Origin: Lacticaseibacillus kribbianus
GTDB taxonomy: Bacteria > Bacillota > Bacilli > Lactobacillales > Lactobacillaceae
Assembly: GCF_020180945.1 (NCBI RefSeq)
Contig: NZ_JAIPUL010000001.1
Span: 1,426,001-1,490,000 of the forward strand
DNA length: 64,000 nucleotides
Direction of reading: 5' to 3'
Under the pieces are notes generated by a model. It was given only the letters and a program-made list of their open reading frames with translations. It was not told the DNA's origin and made no database searches. Positions 33,268 to 41,731 of this stretch are shown here, one piece after another. How positions within the stretch are numbered: the first letter of the stretch is position 1; each line of letters opens with the position of its first letter. The position numbers and the translations under genes are program-made.

Positions 33268-33957
33268 TCAGCCCTGGCCCGCCGCCGCATCGGGTGCCGC
33301 ACACACCCCGCGACCGCGCCGCAGCGGTGCGGCCTTGGCGACCAGCTCGGCCACCGGCAGCTTCACGGTCAGCTCGGCCGTCCCCACGCGCACCACATAC
33401 AGGAACAGGTCCTGATCCACCCGGCGCGCCTGCTGAATCTCGAGGCGGTCGCCGACGTGCAGCAGCCGGGGCTTGACCCCGCCGAGCTTGGCCCCGATCG
33501 GCGCGGTCACCACCCAGTCCGGGTAGATCCAGGACGGCTGCGCCATGAAGCGCCGGCTGTCCACCGGGGCCGCCCCGGTCGCAAGCGCCGGCCAGGCCAC
33601 CGTCGCGCTGCCCTGCCAGGGGGTGACAATCCGGCGCGCCGCCACCCGGGCCACGCCGCCTGCCGCCTTCCCCAACGCGTCGCCTGCCGTCTTTTCTTTT
33701 GCGTCGCCTGCCGCCGCGTTCGCCGTGTCGCCTGACGACGCGCCCCTCGCCTCGCCTGCCGCCGCGAACGTCGCGTCGCCCGCCAGTGGCACCCCCGCGT
33801 CGGCTGCCGGCGCGGCGCCCCCATCGGCCGTCCCCGCGCCCCGCGTCTCGTCTGCCGTCGCGAACCCCACGCCGGCGGGAATCGTCGTCGGCCAGGTCTG
33901 GCCCGCGTAAGTCAGGACCACCGGAATCGGGTGGTGCGTCACCCACAAGTTCATCAT
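33268..33957 (-). CDS. Hypothetical protein with octapeptide repeat insert
   Basis: A 229-residue protein I do not recognise. Residues 1-35 and about 105-215 look like a folded beta-rich domain (MMNLWVTHHPIPVVLTYAGQ, PSWIYPDWVVTAPIGAKLGG, RLEIQQARRVDQDLFLYVVR). Between them is an Ala/Gly insert with five degenerate 8-residue units at residues 60-99 (GDATFAAA, GEARGASS, GDTANAAA, GDAKEKTA, GDALGKAA), encoded by a 24-bp tandem repeat. GGAGG precedes the ATG. No signal peptide. Confidence 0.65.
   Translation of the reverse strand: MMNLWVTHHPIPVVLTYAGQTWPTTIPAGVGFATADETRGAGTADGGAAPAADAGVPLAGDATFAAAGEARGASSGDTANAAAGDAKEKTAGDALGKAAGGVARVAARRIVTPWQGSATVAWPALATGAAPVDSRRFMAQPSWIYPDWVVTAPIGAKLGGVKPRLLHVGDRLEIQQARRVDQDLFLYVVRVGTAELTVKLPVAELVAKAAPLRRGRGVCAAPDAAAGQG
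33661..33780 (-). repeat. In-frame 24-bp minisatellite
   Basis: Five degenerate 24-bp units, each containing GCGTCGCCTGCCG-like sequence on the plus strand, code for the octapeptide repeat. Copy number may vary between strains. Confidence 0.6.
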
Positions 33958-34219
33958 CGCTTCGCCTCCATCGTCCGACCGTTTTCCGGCCGCTCGGCAT
34001 AAGGATAACGGCTAACCGGCCAAAACTCGAATTATCAGCTTGTGATTTTTTCCGCACATTACGGGCGGTCAAAAATGCGCCCCGGCCCCGCGCGGCCCGC
34101 CGGCGACGGGAGCCTAAATGCTTGTGCCGCCCCGCCCTCAATGCGTTAGAATACGGGTAAACAGACAACTGTGCGGACGCACAGCCGCGACCCTCGGGGA
34201 CGTCTCGAAAGGAGTGGCA

Positions 34220-36988
34220 ATGATGGACGAAACAAATCTTCGCGCCCAGTTCGCCAAGGCGGATTCGGCGCAGGCGCTCGCGCTGTTGAAGACCCAACCG
34301 ACCGGCCTCGGCGCCGAAGAGGCCGCACGCCGCCTGCAGCAGTACGGGCCCAACACGATCAACAAGGCCCGCGGGCAGTCGCAGTGGCTGGTTTTTCTCA
34401 AAAACTTCGCCAGCCTGATGGCGATCCTGCTGTGGGTGTCCGGGCTGATCGCGATGCTGTCCGGCACCGTGGCGCTGGGCGTCGCGATCTGGCTGGTCAA
34501 CGTGATCAACGGCCTGTTCAGCTACTGGCAGGAGCGCGCGGCCAAGAAGGCGACGGACTCCCTGATGGCGATGCTGCCGACCTACGTGCAGGTTTTTCGC
34601 GACGGCAAGCTGCAGCAGCTCGACGCCACCGCGATGGTGCCCGGCGACGTGTTCGTGCTGCAGGCCGGCAACGCGGTCCCCGTCGACGCCCGGCTGCTTG
34701 AGGCCAGCGCGATGCAGGTCGACCAGAGTGCGCTGACCGGCGAGTCGGTGCCGGAGTCCAAAACCGTGCGCTACGACCCCGGCGAGGGCGAGTTCGCCGA
34801 GTCCAACCTGGTCTACGCCGGCACCACCGTCGGCGCCGGCAGCGGCAAGGCGCTCGCCTACGCGACTGGCATGCGCACCGAGTTCGGCAAGATCGCCGCG
34901 TTGACGCAGAACCAAAAGAAGGTGCTAAGCCCGCTGACGCTGGAGCTCAACCGCCTGACCCGCCAGATTTCGCTGATTGCCATCGGCATCGGCGCCGCCT
35001 TTTTCGCCGCCGCGATTCTGTTCGTGCACTACCCGGCGGCCCAGGCGTTCATCTTCGCGCTGGGCATGATCGTCGCGTTCATCCCCGAGGGGCTGCTGCC
35101 GACGGTGACGCTGAGCCTCGCGCAGGGCGTCCAGCGCATGGCCAAGAAGCACGCGCTGGTCAAGGACCTGAACTCCGTGGAGACGCTGGGCGAAACAACG
35201 GTGATCTGCTCGGACAAAACCGGCACGCTGACCCAAAACCAGATGACCGTCAACCACGTCTGGACCCGCGCCCACACCTTTGCCGTCACCGGCCTCGGCT
35301 ACGTCAACAACGGCCAAGTCGAGCTTGACGGCACCAAGCAGCGCTACGACGCCGACCCGGATCTGAAGAAGCTGATCGAAATCATGGCTCTGGCCAACGA
35401 CTCGGCCGTCGAACCCGCCAAAGACGGCGGCAAGCCCAAGCTCCTGGGCACGCCGACGGAGGCCGCGCTGGTGATCCTGGCCCAGAAGGCGGGCTTTGAC
35501 GCGACCGCCGCGGCGGCCGCCACCCCGCGGCTCAAGGCCTTCCCGTTCGACTCCGAGCGCAAGCGCATGTGCACCGTCCACCGGCTGGACGACTCGGCGC
35601 TTGCCGCCTTCGTCAAGGGCTCGCTGTCCGACCTGCTGCCGCAGTGCGACGCCATCCTCGTGAACGGCCGTGAGCGGCCGCTGACCGAAGACGACGTCCG
35701 CGCGATCAACGCCGCCAACCAGAAGTACGCGGCGCTTGGCCTGCGCAGCCTGGCCGCCGCGTACCGCACCCTGCCGCGCGAGGGCGAGGAGGCGTCTCAG
35801 CTGGATCAGCTCACCATCGAAAACACCGAGGCCCACCTGACCTTCGTCGGCCTGGCCGTGATGGCCGACCCGCCGCGCCCGGAGATCTACGACGCGGTCG
35901 CCAAGTGCCACGCCGCCAACATCAAGATCATCATGGTCACCGGCGACTCGGCGCTGACCGCCAAGTCGATCGCGGTCAAAATCGGTCTGACCAGCCCGGC
36001 CGCCCGGGTGGTCACCGGCAGCGAGCTCGCCGCGATGAGCGAGTCCGCGCTCCAAGACGCGCTGAAGGGCGAGATCATTTTCGCCCGCGTCGCGCCCGAG
36101 CAGAAGTACAAGATCGTCTCGACGCTGCAGAAAAACGGCGAGATCGTCGCGTCCACCGGCGACGGCGTCAACGACGCGCCGGCGCTCAAGAAGGCCGACA
36201 TCGGCGTCGCGATGGGCGTGACCGGCACCGACGTCGCCAAGGACGCCGCCGACATGATCCTGACCGACGACAACTTCGCGTCCATCGTCGCCGCCATCGA
36301 GGAGGGCCGCACCGTTTACGCCAACCTCCAGAAGTTTTTGACCTACATCCTGACCAGCAACGTGCCCGAGGCGGTGCCGAGCGTCCTGTTCCTGTTCTCG
36401 CGCGGCCTGATTCCCCTGCCGATGACCGTGATGCAGATCCTGACCGTTGACCTGGGCACCGACATGCTGCCGGCGCTCGGGCTGGGGTCAGAGCAGGCGG
36501 AGCCGGGCATCATGCACCAGCCGCCGCGCAAGCGCTCCGCCCACCTGCTGAGCCGCCGCGTGATCTGGACGGCCTTCGCCTGGTACGGGCTGATGGCAAG
36601 CATCGTCTCGACCTTCGCCTACTTCTTCGTCAACCTGCAAAATGGCTGGCCGCAGACCGCGCTGGCGGCCAGCGGCGTGACCTACGCCAAGGCCACCACG
36701 ATGGTGCTCGGCGCGATCGTCTTCTCGCAGATCGGCAACGCCCTGAACTGCCGCACCAAGGCCGCCTCGGTGATCCAGTCCGGCCTGTTCGCCAACCGCC
36801 GCATCTGGTTTGGCATCGCCTTTGAGGTCGCGCTGTTCTTCGTCCTCACCGTGACCCCGGGGCTGCAGGGCCTGTTCAACACCACGCCGCTGGGCCTCGC
36901 CGACTGGGCGCTGCTCGCCGTAATTCCCTTCCCGATTTTTCTGATTGAGGAGGCGCGCAAGGCCTGGGTAAGGCACCGCGCGGCCTGA
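34220..36988 (+). CDS. P-type ATPase, type IIC-like cation pump
   Basis: A 922-residue P-type ATPase with TGES (173-176), DKTGTLT (332-338) and TGDGVNDAPALKK. Two features place it with Na+,K+-ATPase-like (IIC) pumps instead of Ca2+ pumps: TM4 reads FIPEGLLPTV (PEGLL, 289-293) and TM6 reads VDLGTDMLPALGLGSEQAEPG. The transported cation is unknown. The start at MMDETNLRAQF follows AGGAG. It is monocistronic and ends at a bidirectional terminator. Confidence 0.9.
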   Translation: MMDETNLRAQFAKADSAQALALLKTQPTGLGAEEAARRLQQYGPNTINKARGQSQWLVFLKNFASLMAILLWVSGLIAMLSGTVALGVAIWLVNVINGLFSYWQERAAKKATDSLMAMLPTYVQVFRDGKLQQLDATAMVPGDVFVLQAGNAVPVDARLLEASAMQVDQSALTGESVPESKTVRYDPGEGEFAESNLVYAGTTVGAGSGKALAYATGMRTEFGKIAALTQNQKKVLSPLTLELNRLTRQISLIAIGIGAAFFAAAILFVHYPAAQAFIFALGMIVAFIPEGLLPTVTLSLAQGVQRMAKKHALVKDLNSVETLGETTVICSDKTGTLTQNQMTVNHVWTRAHTFAVTGLGYVNNGQVELDGTKQRYDADPDLKKLIEIMALANDSAVEPAKDGGKPKLLGTPTEAALVILAQKAGFDATAAAAATPRLKAFPFDSERKRMCTVHRLDDSALAAFVKGSLSDLLPQCDAILVNGRERPLTEDDVRAINAANQKYAALGLRSLAAAYRTLPREGEEASQLDQLTIENTEAHLTFVGLAVMADPPRPEIYDAVAKCHAANIKIIMVTGDSALTAKSIAVKIGLTSPAARVVTGSELAAMSESALQDALKGEIIFARVAPEQKYKIVSTLQKNGEIVASTGDGVNDAPALKKADIGVAMGVTGTDVAKDAADMILTDDNFASIVAAIEEGRTVYANLQKFLTYILTSNVPEAVPSVLFLFSRGLIPLPMTVMQILTVDLGTDMLPALGLGSEQAEPGIMHQPPRKRSAHLLSRRVIWTAFAWYGLMASIVSTFAYFFVNLQNGWPQTALAASGVTYAKATTMVLGAIVFSQIGNALNCRTKAASVIQSGLFANRRIWFGIAFEVALFFVLTVTPGLQGLFNTTPLGLADWALLAVIPFPIFLIEEARKAWVRHRAA

Positions 36989-36995
36989 ATCAGTG

Positions 36996-37039
36996 CAGCA
37001 AAAAAGCCGACACAATCGTGCCGGCTTTTTTTGTGCTGC
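36996..37039. terminator. Bidirectional terminator
   Basis: AAAAAAGCCGACAC / GTGCCGGCTTTTTTT-type stem between the convergent ATPase and LacI genes, with T-runs on both strands. Confidence 0.92.
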
Positions 37040-37081
37040 AGTCGCAGCCCGCAAGGCAGACGCGCCCCAGGCCCTGCGCCG

Positions 37082-38014
37082 CTACCGCGCGATGAAGTCC
37101 GCGGGCACCACCACCCGGCCGCTGCGCCGGCCGATGGCAAGCTCTAACGCCGCGCGGCCAACGCGCTTGAAGTGGTGGTCGATCGTCGGCAGCCCGAGTA
37201 GCCGCCCGGCCAGCTGGTTCTCCTGCCCCATCAGCCCCGGCACCGCCAGGCCGTGGTCCAGGTAGGACTGCCGCACCCCGGCGGCGATGTCGTCGCCGTT
37301 TGCGAACACGAAGTCGGCCTTGGCCCGGGCGAAAAACGCCCCGGCGGCGACCCCGTCTTCGTAGCTCATCGAGTCCACCCAGCACAGCGCCGGGTCCGGT
37401 GCCGCGCCGAACACGCGGGTGTAGGCGGCGACCAGCGCCTGCGATGTGGCGGACAGCGCCGCCTTGCGCGGCAGCATCAGGCCGACGCGGGTGAAGCCCC
37501 GGTCGCGGATCCACGTCAGCGCGTCGTCGTAGCTCTGCCCGCGGTCCGTGTAGGCCGCCGGCAGCTTCGTCGCCCCCGGGTCCTGGCACACCACCACCGG
37601 CCCGAACGCCAGGTACGGCTCAAGCGCCGCAAGCGCCAGCTGGTGGGAGGTGAAGATCAGCGCGTCGTAGGCCTTGCGCCGCAGCTGCTCGAGGTAATCC
37701 TTTTCAACCGCCGGGTCGTAGCCCGACGGCAGCATCACCACGTTGTAGCCGGCGGCAAAGGCGGCGTCCATGATGCCCACCGTCAGATCCGTGAAGTACG
37801 GGTGCAAAAACTGCGGCAGCACCACCCCGATGGCGCGCGTGCTGCCCCGGCTGAGGTCGCGCGCGACGTCGTTGGGCACGTAATTGAGCTCCTGGATCAC
37901 CGCCTCGATGGCCGCGCGCACCGCCGGCTTCACGTAGGGCTTGTGATTGAGCACCCGCGACACCGTCGCCACCGAGTACCCGCTTTTTTTCGCCACATCA
38001 CGAATGGTTGTCAT
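37082..38014 (-). CDS. LacI family transcriptional regulator
   Basis: A 310-residue LacI/GalR protein. The N-terminal HTH is MTTIRDVAKKSGYSVATVSR and the hinge region is NYVPNDVARDL, followed by a periplasmic-binding-like effector domain. The start is set by GGAGGAGACAAC before the ATG. It lies 90 bp downstream of the EIIA-like gene on the same strand. It carries an LPRKAALSATSQALVAAY stretch and no sugar-specific clue. Confidence 0.92.
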   Translation of the reverse strand: MTTIRDVAKKSGYSVATVSRVLNHKPYVKPAVRAAIEAVIQELNYVPNDVARDLSRGSTRAIGVVLPQFLHPYFTDLTVGIMDAAFAAGYNVVMLPSGYDPAVEKDYLEQLRRKAYDALIFTSHQLALAALEPYLAFGPVVVCQDPGATKLPAAYTDRGQSYDDALTWIRDRGFTRVGLMLPRKAALSATSQALVAAYTRVFGAAPDPALCWVDSMSYEDGVAAGAFFARAKADFVFANGDDIAAGVRQSYLDHGLAVPGLMGQENQLAGRLLGLPTIDHHFKRVGRAALELAIGRRSGRVVVPADFIAR

Positions 38015-38104
38015 GTTGTCTCCTCCCGGCATCTCCCCCAGTGTACCAAAATGGCCGGGCTTCTGCTCAGAAGGCGAGTGAGCAAAAACTGCGGCCAGGG
38101 AGAG

Positions 38105-38542
38105 TTAAAGCAGCGTGGCGTTCAGGCGGTTCAAAGCCGAAGCGTTGGATTTCAGCGTGCCAAGCGTGTCTTGTTGAGCAACCAGCTTGGCGACCGCCGG
38201 GGCAGCCACGGTCTCGTAGTCGCTGCCGTCGGGGATGACCAAAACCAGGGCGTAGTCGACCGGCGTGCTGGTGTCGCCCCAGCGCACCGTCTCTTGGAAG
38301 GTGATTAACAGCGACTGCGGCCGAGTCAGCTGGTCCGAGGTGGCGTGCATGACCACCACGCGGTCGGCCACAATCTGCGTGCCGGCGACCTCGCTGGCAA
38401 TGAAACTCGACTTGAGCGCCTGGCGATCCAGGTTCAGCCGGTCGGCGACAACCGCCGCAACGGCGGTCAGGGCGGCCAACTCGTTGGCGTTATCCAGGGG
38501 CAGGTCAACAACCGCGTGCTTCTTAGCAAACAATGTGAACAT
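38105..38542 (-). CDS. Orphan PTS EIIA domain protein (fructose/nitrogen type)
   Basis: A 145-residue single-domain protein resembling PTS_EIIA_2. A His at the active-site position (VVVMHATSDQLTRPQSLLI, about residues 87-105) and the VRWGDTSTPVDYALVLVIP strand pattern support this. No EIIB or EIIC genes are nearby, so it may be regulatory or work with distant components. GGAGG precedes the ATG. The promoter contains the palindrome TGTAACGCGTTTCA, also found at the HAD gene near 63.1 kb. Confidence 0.7.
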   Translation of the reverse strand: MFTLFAKKHAVVDLPLDNANELAALTAVAAVVADRLNLDRQALKSSFIASEVAGTQIVADRVVVMHATSDQLTRPQSLLITFQETVRWGDTSTPVDYALVLVIPDGSDYETVAAPAVAKLVAQQDTLGTLKSNASALNRLNATLL

Positions 38543-38614
38543 GGTAATCCCTCCATAGTAGACTGAGCAGTGTCATCGGCTGCAGGTCGGCGCGCCCCTC
38601 ACCTGCAAAATCAG

Positions 38615-38643
38615 TGTATTCTGTGTAACGCGTTTCAGGTCAA
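38615..38643 (-). promoter_or_regulatory. Promoter/operator of the EIIA-like gene
   Basis: -35 TTGACC (38638-38643) followed directly by TGAAACGCGTTACA (38624-38637), a 14-bp near-palindrome, and AATACA as a possible -10. The same -35-plus-palindrome arrangement occurs at 63144-63163. Confidence 0.55.
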
Positions 38644-38887
38644 GCGTTCCAGCAAAAAAAGTTTTCAGAACTTTTGAGCGCAGAATCGGCGCAGCAAATT
38701 GCCCGCAGATTCGGCCAAGAAAACCCGTCCGCAGCGCTTCGCCCAGGTGTGCTCAGCACAACGCCCCATTGTGCCCAACCAAGGTCTGCCCGCAATGCCA
38801 AGCACTAACAGTACCGCAAGGCTCGGACAGTCCAAGCTCCCAGCGCGGATCACTCGTGCTTTGAACCCCGTAGCCAATCAACCACGA

Positions 38888-39089
38888 TGTAGGGCGGAGG
38901 CACGCACGGGTCACGGCTGGAGGCGGAGGGCCGAGGCGAGCCAGCGTGAAATTGCAGTAAGTCGGCGATTTGTGCCGACTTACTGCAAGGGCGGGTCTTG
39001 AGACCGCACTTTGGGCTCAAGAGAGCCCCACGCGTTCCGCCGCCTCGGACCGGAGCCGGAAGCCGTGACCCGTGCGTGCCGGAGCCCGG
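38888..39089 (-). repeat. Family A structured repeat, copy 11
   Basis: Downstream of rpmG, after a family B element. The outer arm is a perfect 18-bp complement (CACGCACGGGTCACGGCT / AGCCGTGACCCGTGCGTG), which no other copy shares in sequence. Hairpin C is TTGCAGTAAGTCGGC / GCCGACTTACTGCAA. Confidence 0.92.
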
Positions 39090-39094
39090 GCTGC

Positions 39095-39273
39095 TCCGCT
39101 CTGGTCGTCAAGCCCGTCCCGCTGAGCCCGCGCTTCTCCGCTCTGGTCATCGTCGAGCTCCGCGGGGCAACGGCCACCCGTCCAGCTAAGTCCAGCGCTC
39201 GGGCCAAAGTGCGGCCCAAGCGCTGGACTTACGCTGGCCGGTGGCCTAAGTGCGCCCCGCTCTGCTCTGGGGA
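39095..39273 (-). repeat. Family B element after rpmG
   Basis: Lies between the rpmG terminator and family A copy 11. TCCAGCGCT / AGCGCTGGA, then GGGCC / GGCCC around AAAGTGC. Starts CCCCAGAGCAGAGC in rpmG sense, right after the terminator. Confidence 0.85.
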
Positions 39274-39276
39274 ACG

Positions 39277-39313
39277 CAAACAGGGCACCGCAGACAATGT
39301 CTGCGGTGCCCTG
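39277..39313 (-). terminator. Terminator of rpmG
   Basis: A 14-bp stem (CAGGGCACCGCAGA / TCTGCGGTGCCCTG) followed by TTTGCGTT on the minus strand. Confidence 0.8.
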
Positions 39314-39344
39314 TCGGTTAGTCGCTACGGCCGTAAGCGACGAA

Positions 39345-39497
39345 CTACTTCTTAACTTCGGTGAAGGTCACACGCTTACGCAACTTTGGAGAGTACTTCT
39401 TCAAAGAAAGACGATCAGGCGTGTTACGCTTGTTCTTAGAAGTTAGGTAAATTCGTTCGCCGGTTTCGGCGCAAGCAAGAAGAATGTTATCACGCAT
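39345..39497 (-). CDS. rpmG: 50S ribosomal protein L33
   Basis: A 50-residue L33 starting [21 protein letters not shown]. Only one Cys remains, so this is the zinc-independent (C-minus) form of L33, which lets cells spare zinc. GGGAGGTG precedes the ATG. Own promoter: -35 TTGACT (39560-39565), -10 TATGCT (39538-39543), 16-bp spacer. A terminator and two repeat elements follow. Confidence 0.95.
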   Translation of the reverse strand: MRDNILLACAETGERIYLTSKNKRNTPDRLSLKKYSPKLRKRVTFTEVKK

Positions 39498-39537
39498 CTT
39501 ACTTTCACCTCCCCTTTCAAGAATTACTAACTTTACT

Positions 39538-39565
39538 AGCATACAGGATTCTGCCGGAAAGTCAA
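39538..39565 (-). promoter_or_regulatory. rpmG promoter
   Basis: -35 TTGACT and -10 TATGCT with a 16-bp spacer; about 40 nt before the ATG. Confidence 0.75.
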
Positions 39566-39601
39566 GCACTAATCCTTGTCACCCGCTACGGCGGGCCTGA
39601 A

Positions 39602-40150
39602 TCAGACCGTCAGCGCGATTTTGCCGATGCCCTGGGCCGAATCCATCACCGTGATGTCGAAGTCGAACTTCGAGAACAGGTGGGTGAGCTTCTTGAAGTT
39701 GTCGCGGTCAAAGGAGCTCAGGTTGCCGTCGATGGTCGTGATGCCCGCCTTCTTGGCGAGGTTGATGAACGCCTTCAGCGCCAGCGTCGCCAGCCCCATG
39801 TTCTGGAAATCGTAGAACGCCAGGCGGCTTTCGGAACCCAAGGTCTCGAGCACGGTGATGTGCATCGTGTTCTGCCAGCGGTTCAGGTCGAACAGCAGCT
39901 GGGACTGGAAGTCGGCCTTGGAGTGGCCGTACTTGTCGACGTTTTCGAACGGGGTGTACACGCTGACGGTGAAGCTGCTGCGTTTTTTATCCTCGAGTTT
40001 GTAATCGGTGTAGACGATGTACTGCGTCGCGGTCGTCTCGCCGGGCGCCTGGGGCCGGTTCATGCTCGAGAGAATCGTGAACTGGGGATCCTTCTCGATC
40101 GCGGCTAGCCGCTTGGCGTACACCTGATCATACTCTGTCTGCGAGCTCAT
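39602..40150 (-). CDS. Hypothetical protein, possibly with a GNAT-like C-terminal half
   Basis: A 182-residue cytoplasmic protein I do not firmly recognise. The C-terminal part (FQNMGLATLALKAFINLAKK, then a TTIDGNLSSFDRDNFKKL segment) looks like the acetyl-CoA-binding half of an acetyltransferase, but the canonical RxxGxG loop is not intact. The ATG follows GGAGG. An extended -10 (TGCTATAAT) lies ~35 nt upstream. Confidence 0.65.
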   Translation of the reverse strand: MSSQTEYDQVYAKRLAAIEKDPQFTILSSMNRPQAPGETTATQYIVYTDYKLEDKKRSSFTVSVYTPFENVDKYGHSKADFQSQLLFDLNRWQNTMHITVLETLGSESRLAFYDFQNMGLATLALKAFINLAKKAGITTIDGNLSSFDRDNFKKLTHLFSKFDFDITVMDSAQGIGKIALTV

Positions 40151-40246
40151 TGTGAAACCTCCACATATAATGTTGGTTTCATTATAGCATTAACTCGGCC
40201 ATGCCACGAGTAATCTTTGAAAAATGAAAAGAAAAAATATTTTACA

Positions 40247-40774
40247 TCACATTAATTGATTTTCGTTTTCATTTTTCAAATCCAGGGTGAAGACGTCGAC
40301 CGCCTCGGGCCGCCCCAAAAGCGCGCCGGGCTGGGCCTCAAGCCGATCCGCGCGGGTGAACCCGAGCGCCTCAAGCACCGCGGCCGAGCGTCGGTTGCTG
40401 ACCGCGACGAACGCCCAGACCCGCGCGATGCCCTGGCGGCGCAGGTCATAGATTACGGTGGTCAGCGCCGCCTGCATCAGCCCCCGGCCCCAGTACGGGC
40501 GCGCCAAGGCGTACCCCAGCTCCCGCTCCGGCGCGTCGGGCCCGCCGGCGGCGCGGGCGTAGACCCCGACCTGGCCGACCATCCGGCCGTCGTGCACCAC
40601 CGCCAACACCTCCGGCGCGTGCGAAAGCCGCGTCTCGGCCGCGGCGAGGTCCGCCACCGGCGCGAGGCCGGCCGGCCCGGCCACCGCCGGGTCGTTGGCG
40701 TAAGCCAGAAACGCCGCGGCATCCCCCGGGCCGATCGGGCGCAGCGCCACCTCAGGCAGCGCGCGGCGCGTCAC
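40247..40774 (-). CDS. GNAT family N-acetyltransferase (RimJ/RimL-like)
   Basis: A 175-residue GNAT protein of the RimJ/RimL type, with ELGYALARPYWGRGLMQAAL (motif A, WGRG) and SNRRSAAVLEALGF (motif B). It starts at GTG (40772-40774), overlapping the stop codon of the pseudouridine synthase gene (GTGA), which implies translational coupling. The last residues NENENQLM are encoded by AT-rich DNA unlike the rest. The acceptor is unknown. Confidence 0.88.
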   Translation of the reverse strand: MTRRALPEVALRPIGPGDAAAFLAYANDPAVAGPAGLAPVADLAAAETRLSHAPEVLAVVHDGRMVGQVGVYARAAGGPDAPERELGYALARPYWGRGLMQAALTTVIYDLRRQGIARVWAFVAVSNRRSAAVLEALGFTRADRLEAQPGALLGRPEAVDVFTLDLKNENENQLM

Positions 40775-41619
40775 GCGCCGATCACCGGCCAGCCCGCCGG
40801 AAGCGGCAGACTGAGTGCGTGGCGCTCGCCGGTGAACGGGTCGGTGATGGCCAGGGTGGAGGCACACAGCAGCTGGTGTGGCCACTGCGCCGTTGCGTGC
40901 CCGTACAGCGGGTCGCCGACCACCGGGTGGTCGATGTACGCCAGGTGCGCGCGGATCTGGTGCGTGCGCCCGGTGTGAAGCGTCAGCTCGACCAGGCTCT
41001 GCGGCCCGGCGGCCAACACCCGGTAGTCGGTGATTGCCTCCTGGCCCGCCGGCGTCACCACGCGGTGGATGCCATCCTCCCCCTTGCCCAGCGGCAGGTC
41101 GATCACGCCCTGGGCCGGCTCCGGCGTGCCCTCGACCACCGCCTGGTAGGTTTTGGTCAGCGTGCTTTCGTCCAGCAGGCTCTGCGCGAACACGTGCTTG
41201 GCGACCAGCACCAGGCCGGTGGTGTCGCGGTCCAGCCGCGTCATAATCGCCGGCTGCGGGCCGTCGATGCCCTCGCTTGCCAGGTAGGCCGCCACTCGGT
41301 TCAGCAGGCTTTCGGTCGGGTGGCTCGGGCCGGGCACGCTGTTGAGCCCGGCCGGCTTGTTGACCACCAGCCAGTTGTCCAGCTCCAGCACAATGTCGAG
41401 GTCCCCGGGCGTCTGCGCGACCGCGTCGCTCGGTGGCAGCTCAAAGCGCACCTTGGCGGCCTTGGCGACCCGCTCGTTCACGCTGGTCTGCCGGCGCCCC
41501 AGCCAGACGGTGTTGGCCGCCGCCAGCTTTTTGTACAGCCGCCAGCTGACCCCGTGGGCGTCCAGAAGCCGCCGCACCGTCGTCTCTCGTGTTGCCGTGA
41601 ATTCGAATTGATAGTTCAT
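40771..41619 (-). CDS. RluA/RluD family pseudouridine synthase
   Basis: A 282-residue protein with an N-terminal S4-like segment and the pseudouridine synthase catalytic motif RLDRDTTGLVLVAK (catalytic Asp in the second position after RL). HTGRTHQIRAHL is the second family motif. It isomerises uridine in rRNA; the exact site cannot be told from sequence. The ATG follows GGAGG. Promoter: TATAAT (41639-41644). It is divergent from the GH31 gene and operonic with the GNAT gene. Confidence 0.92.
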   Translation of the reverse strand: MNYQFEFTATRETTVRRLLDAHGVSWRLYKKLAAANTVWLGRRQTSVNERVAKAAKVRFELPPSDAVAQTPGDLDIVLELDNWLVVNKPAGLNSVPGPSHPTESLLNRVAAYLASEGIDGPQPAIMTRLDRDTTGLVLVAKHVFAQSLLDESTLTKTYQAVVEGTPEPAQGVIDLPLGKGEDGIHRVVTPAGQEAITDYRVLAAGPQSLVELTLHTGRTHQIRAHLAYIDHPVVGDPLYGHATAQWPHQLLCASTLAITDPFTGERHALSLPLPAGWPVIGA

Positions 41620-41731
41620 CTCGCACCTCCAAGTCTCGATTATACCCAATGTCGGCCGGCCGCGCCGGAGAATCGGTGCGCACCCGCAAGCGATTTGGGT
41701 TATAGTGGGGAAAAACGCAGGAGGCACTGCC

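Noticed and set aside
38624-38637. CcpA cre site upstream of the EIIA-like gene
   Set aside because: The palindrome centre is CGCG with G-C at the positions where cre requires C-G; its twin at 63144 has the same centre, so a different operator is more likely.
3340-39273. Family B as group IIC introns
   Set aside because: Position after terminators fits, but the elements are only 110-180 bp, with no domain V-like GAAA-loop structure and no reverse transcriptase.
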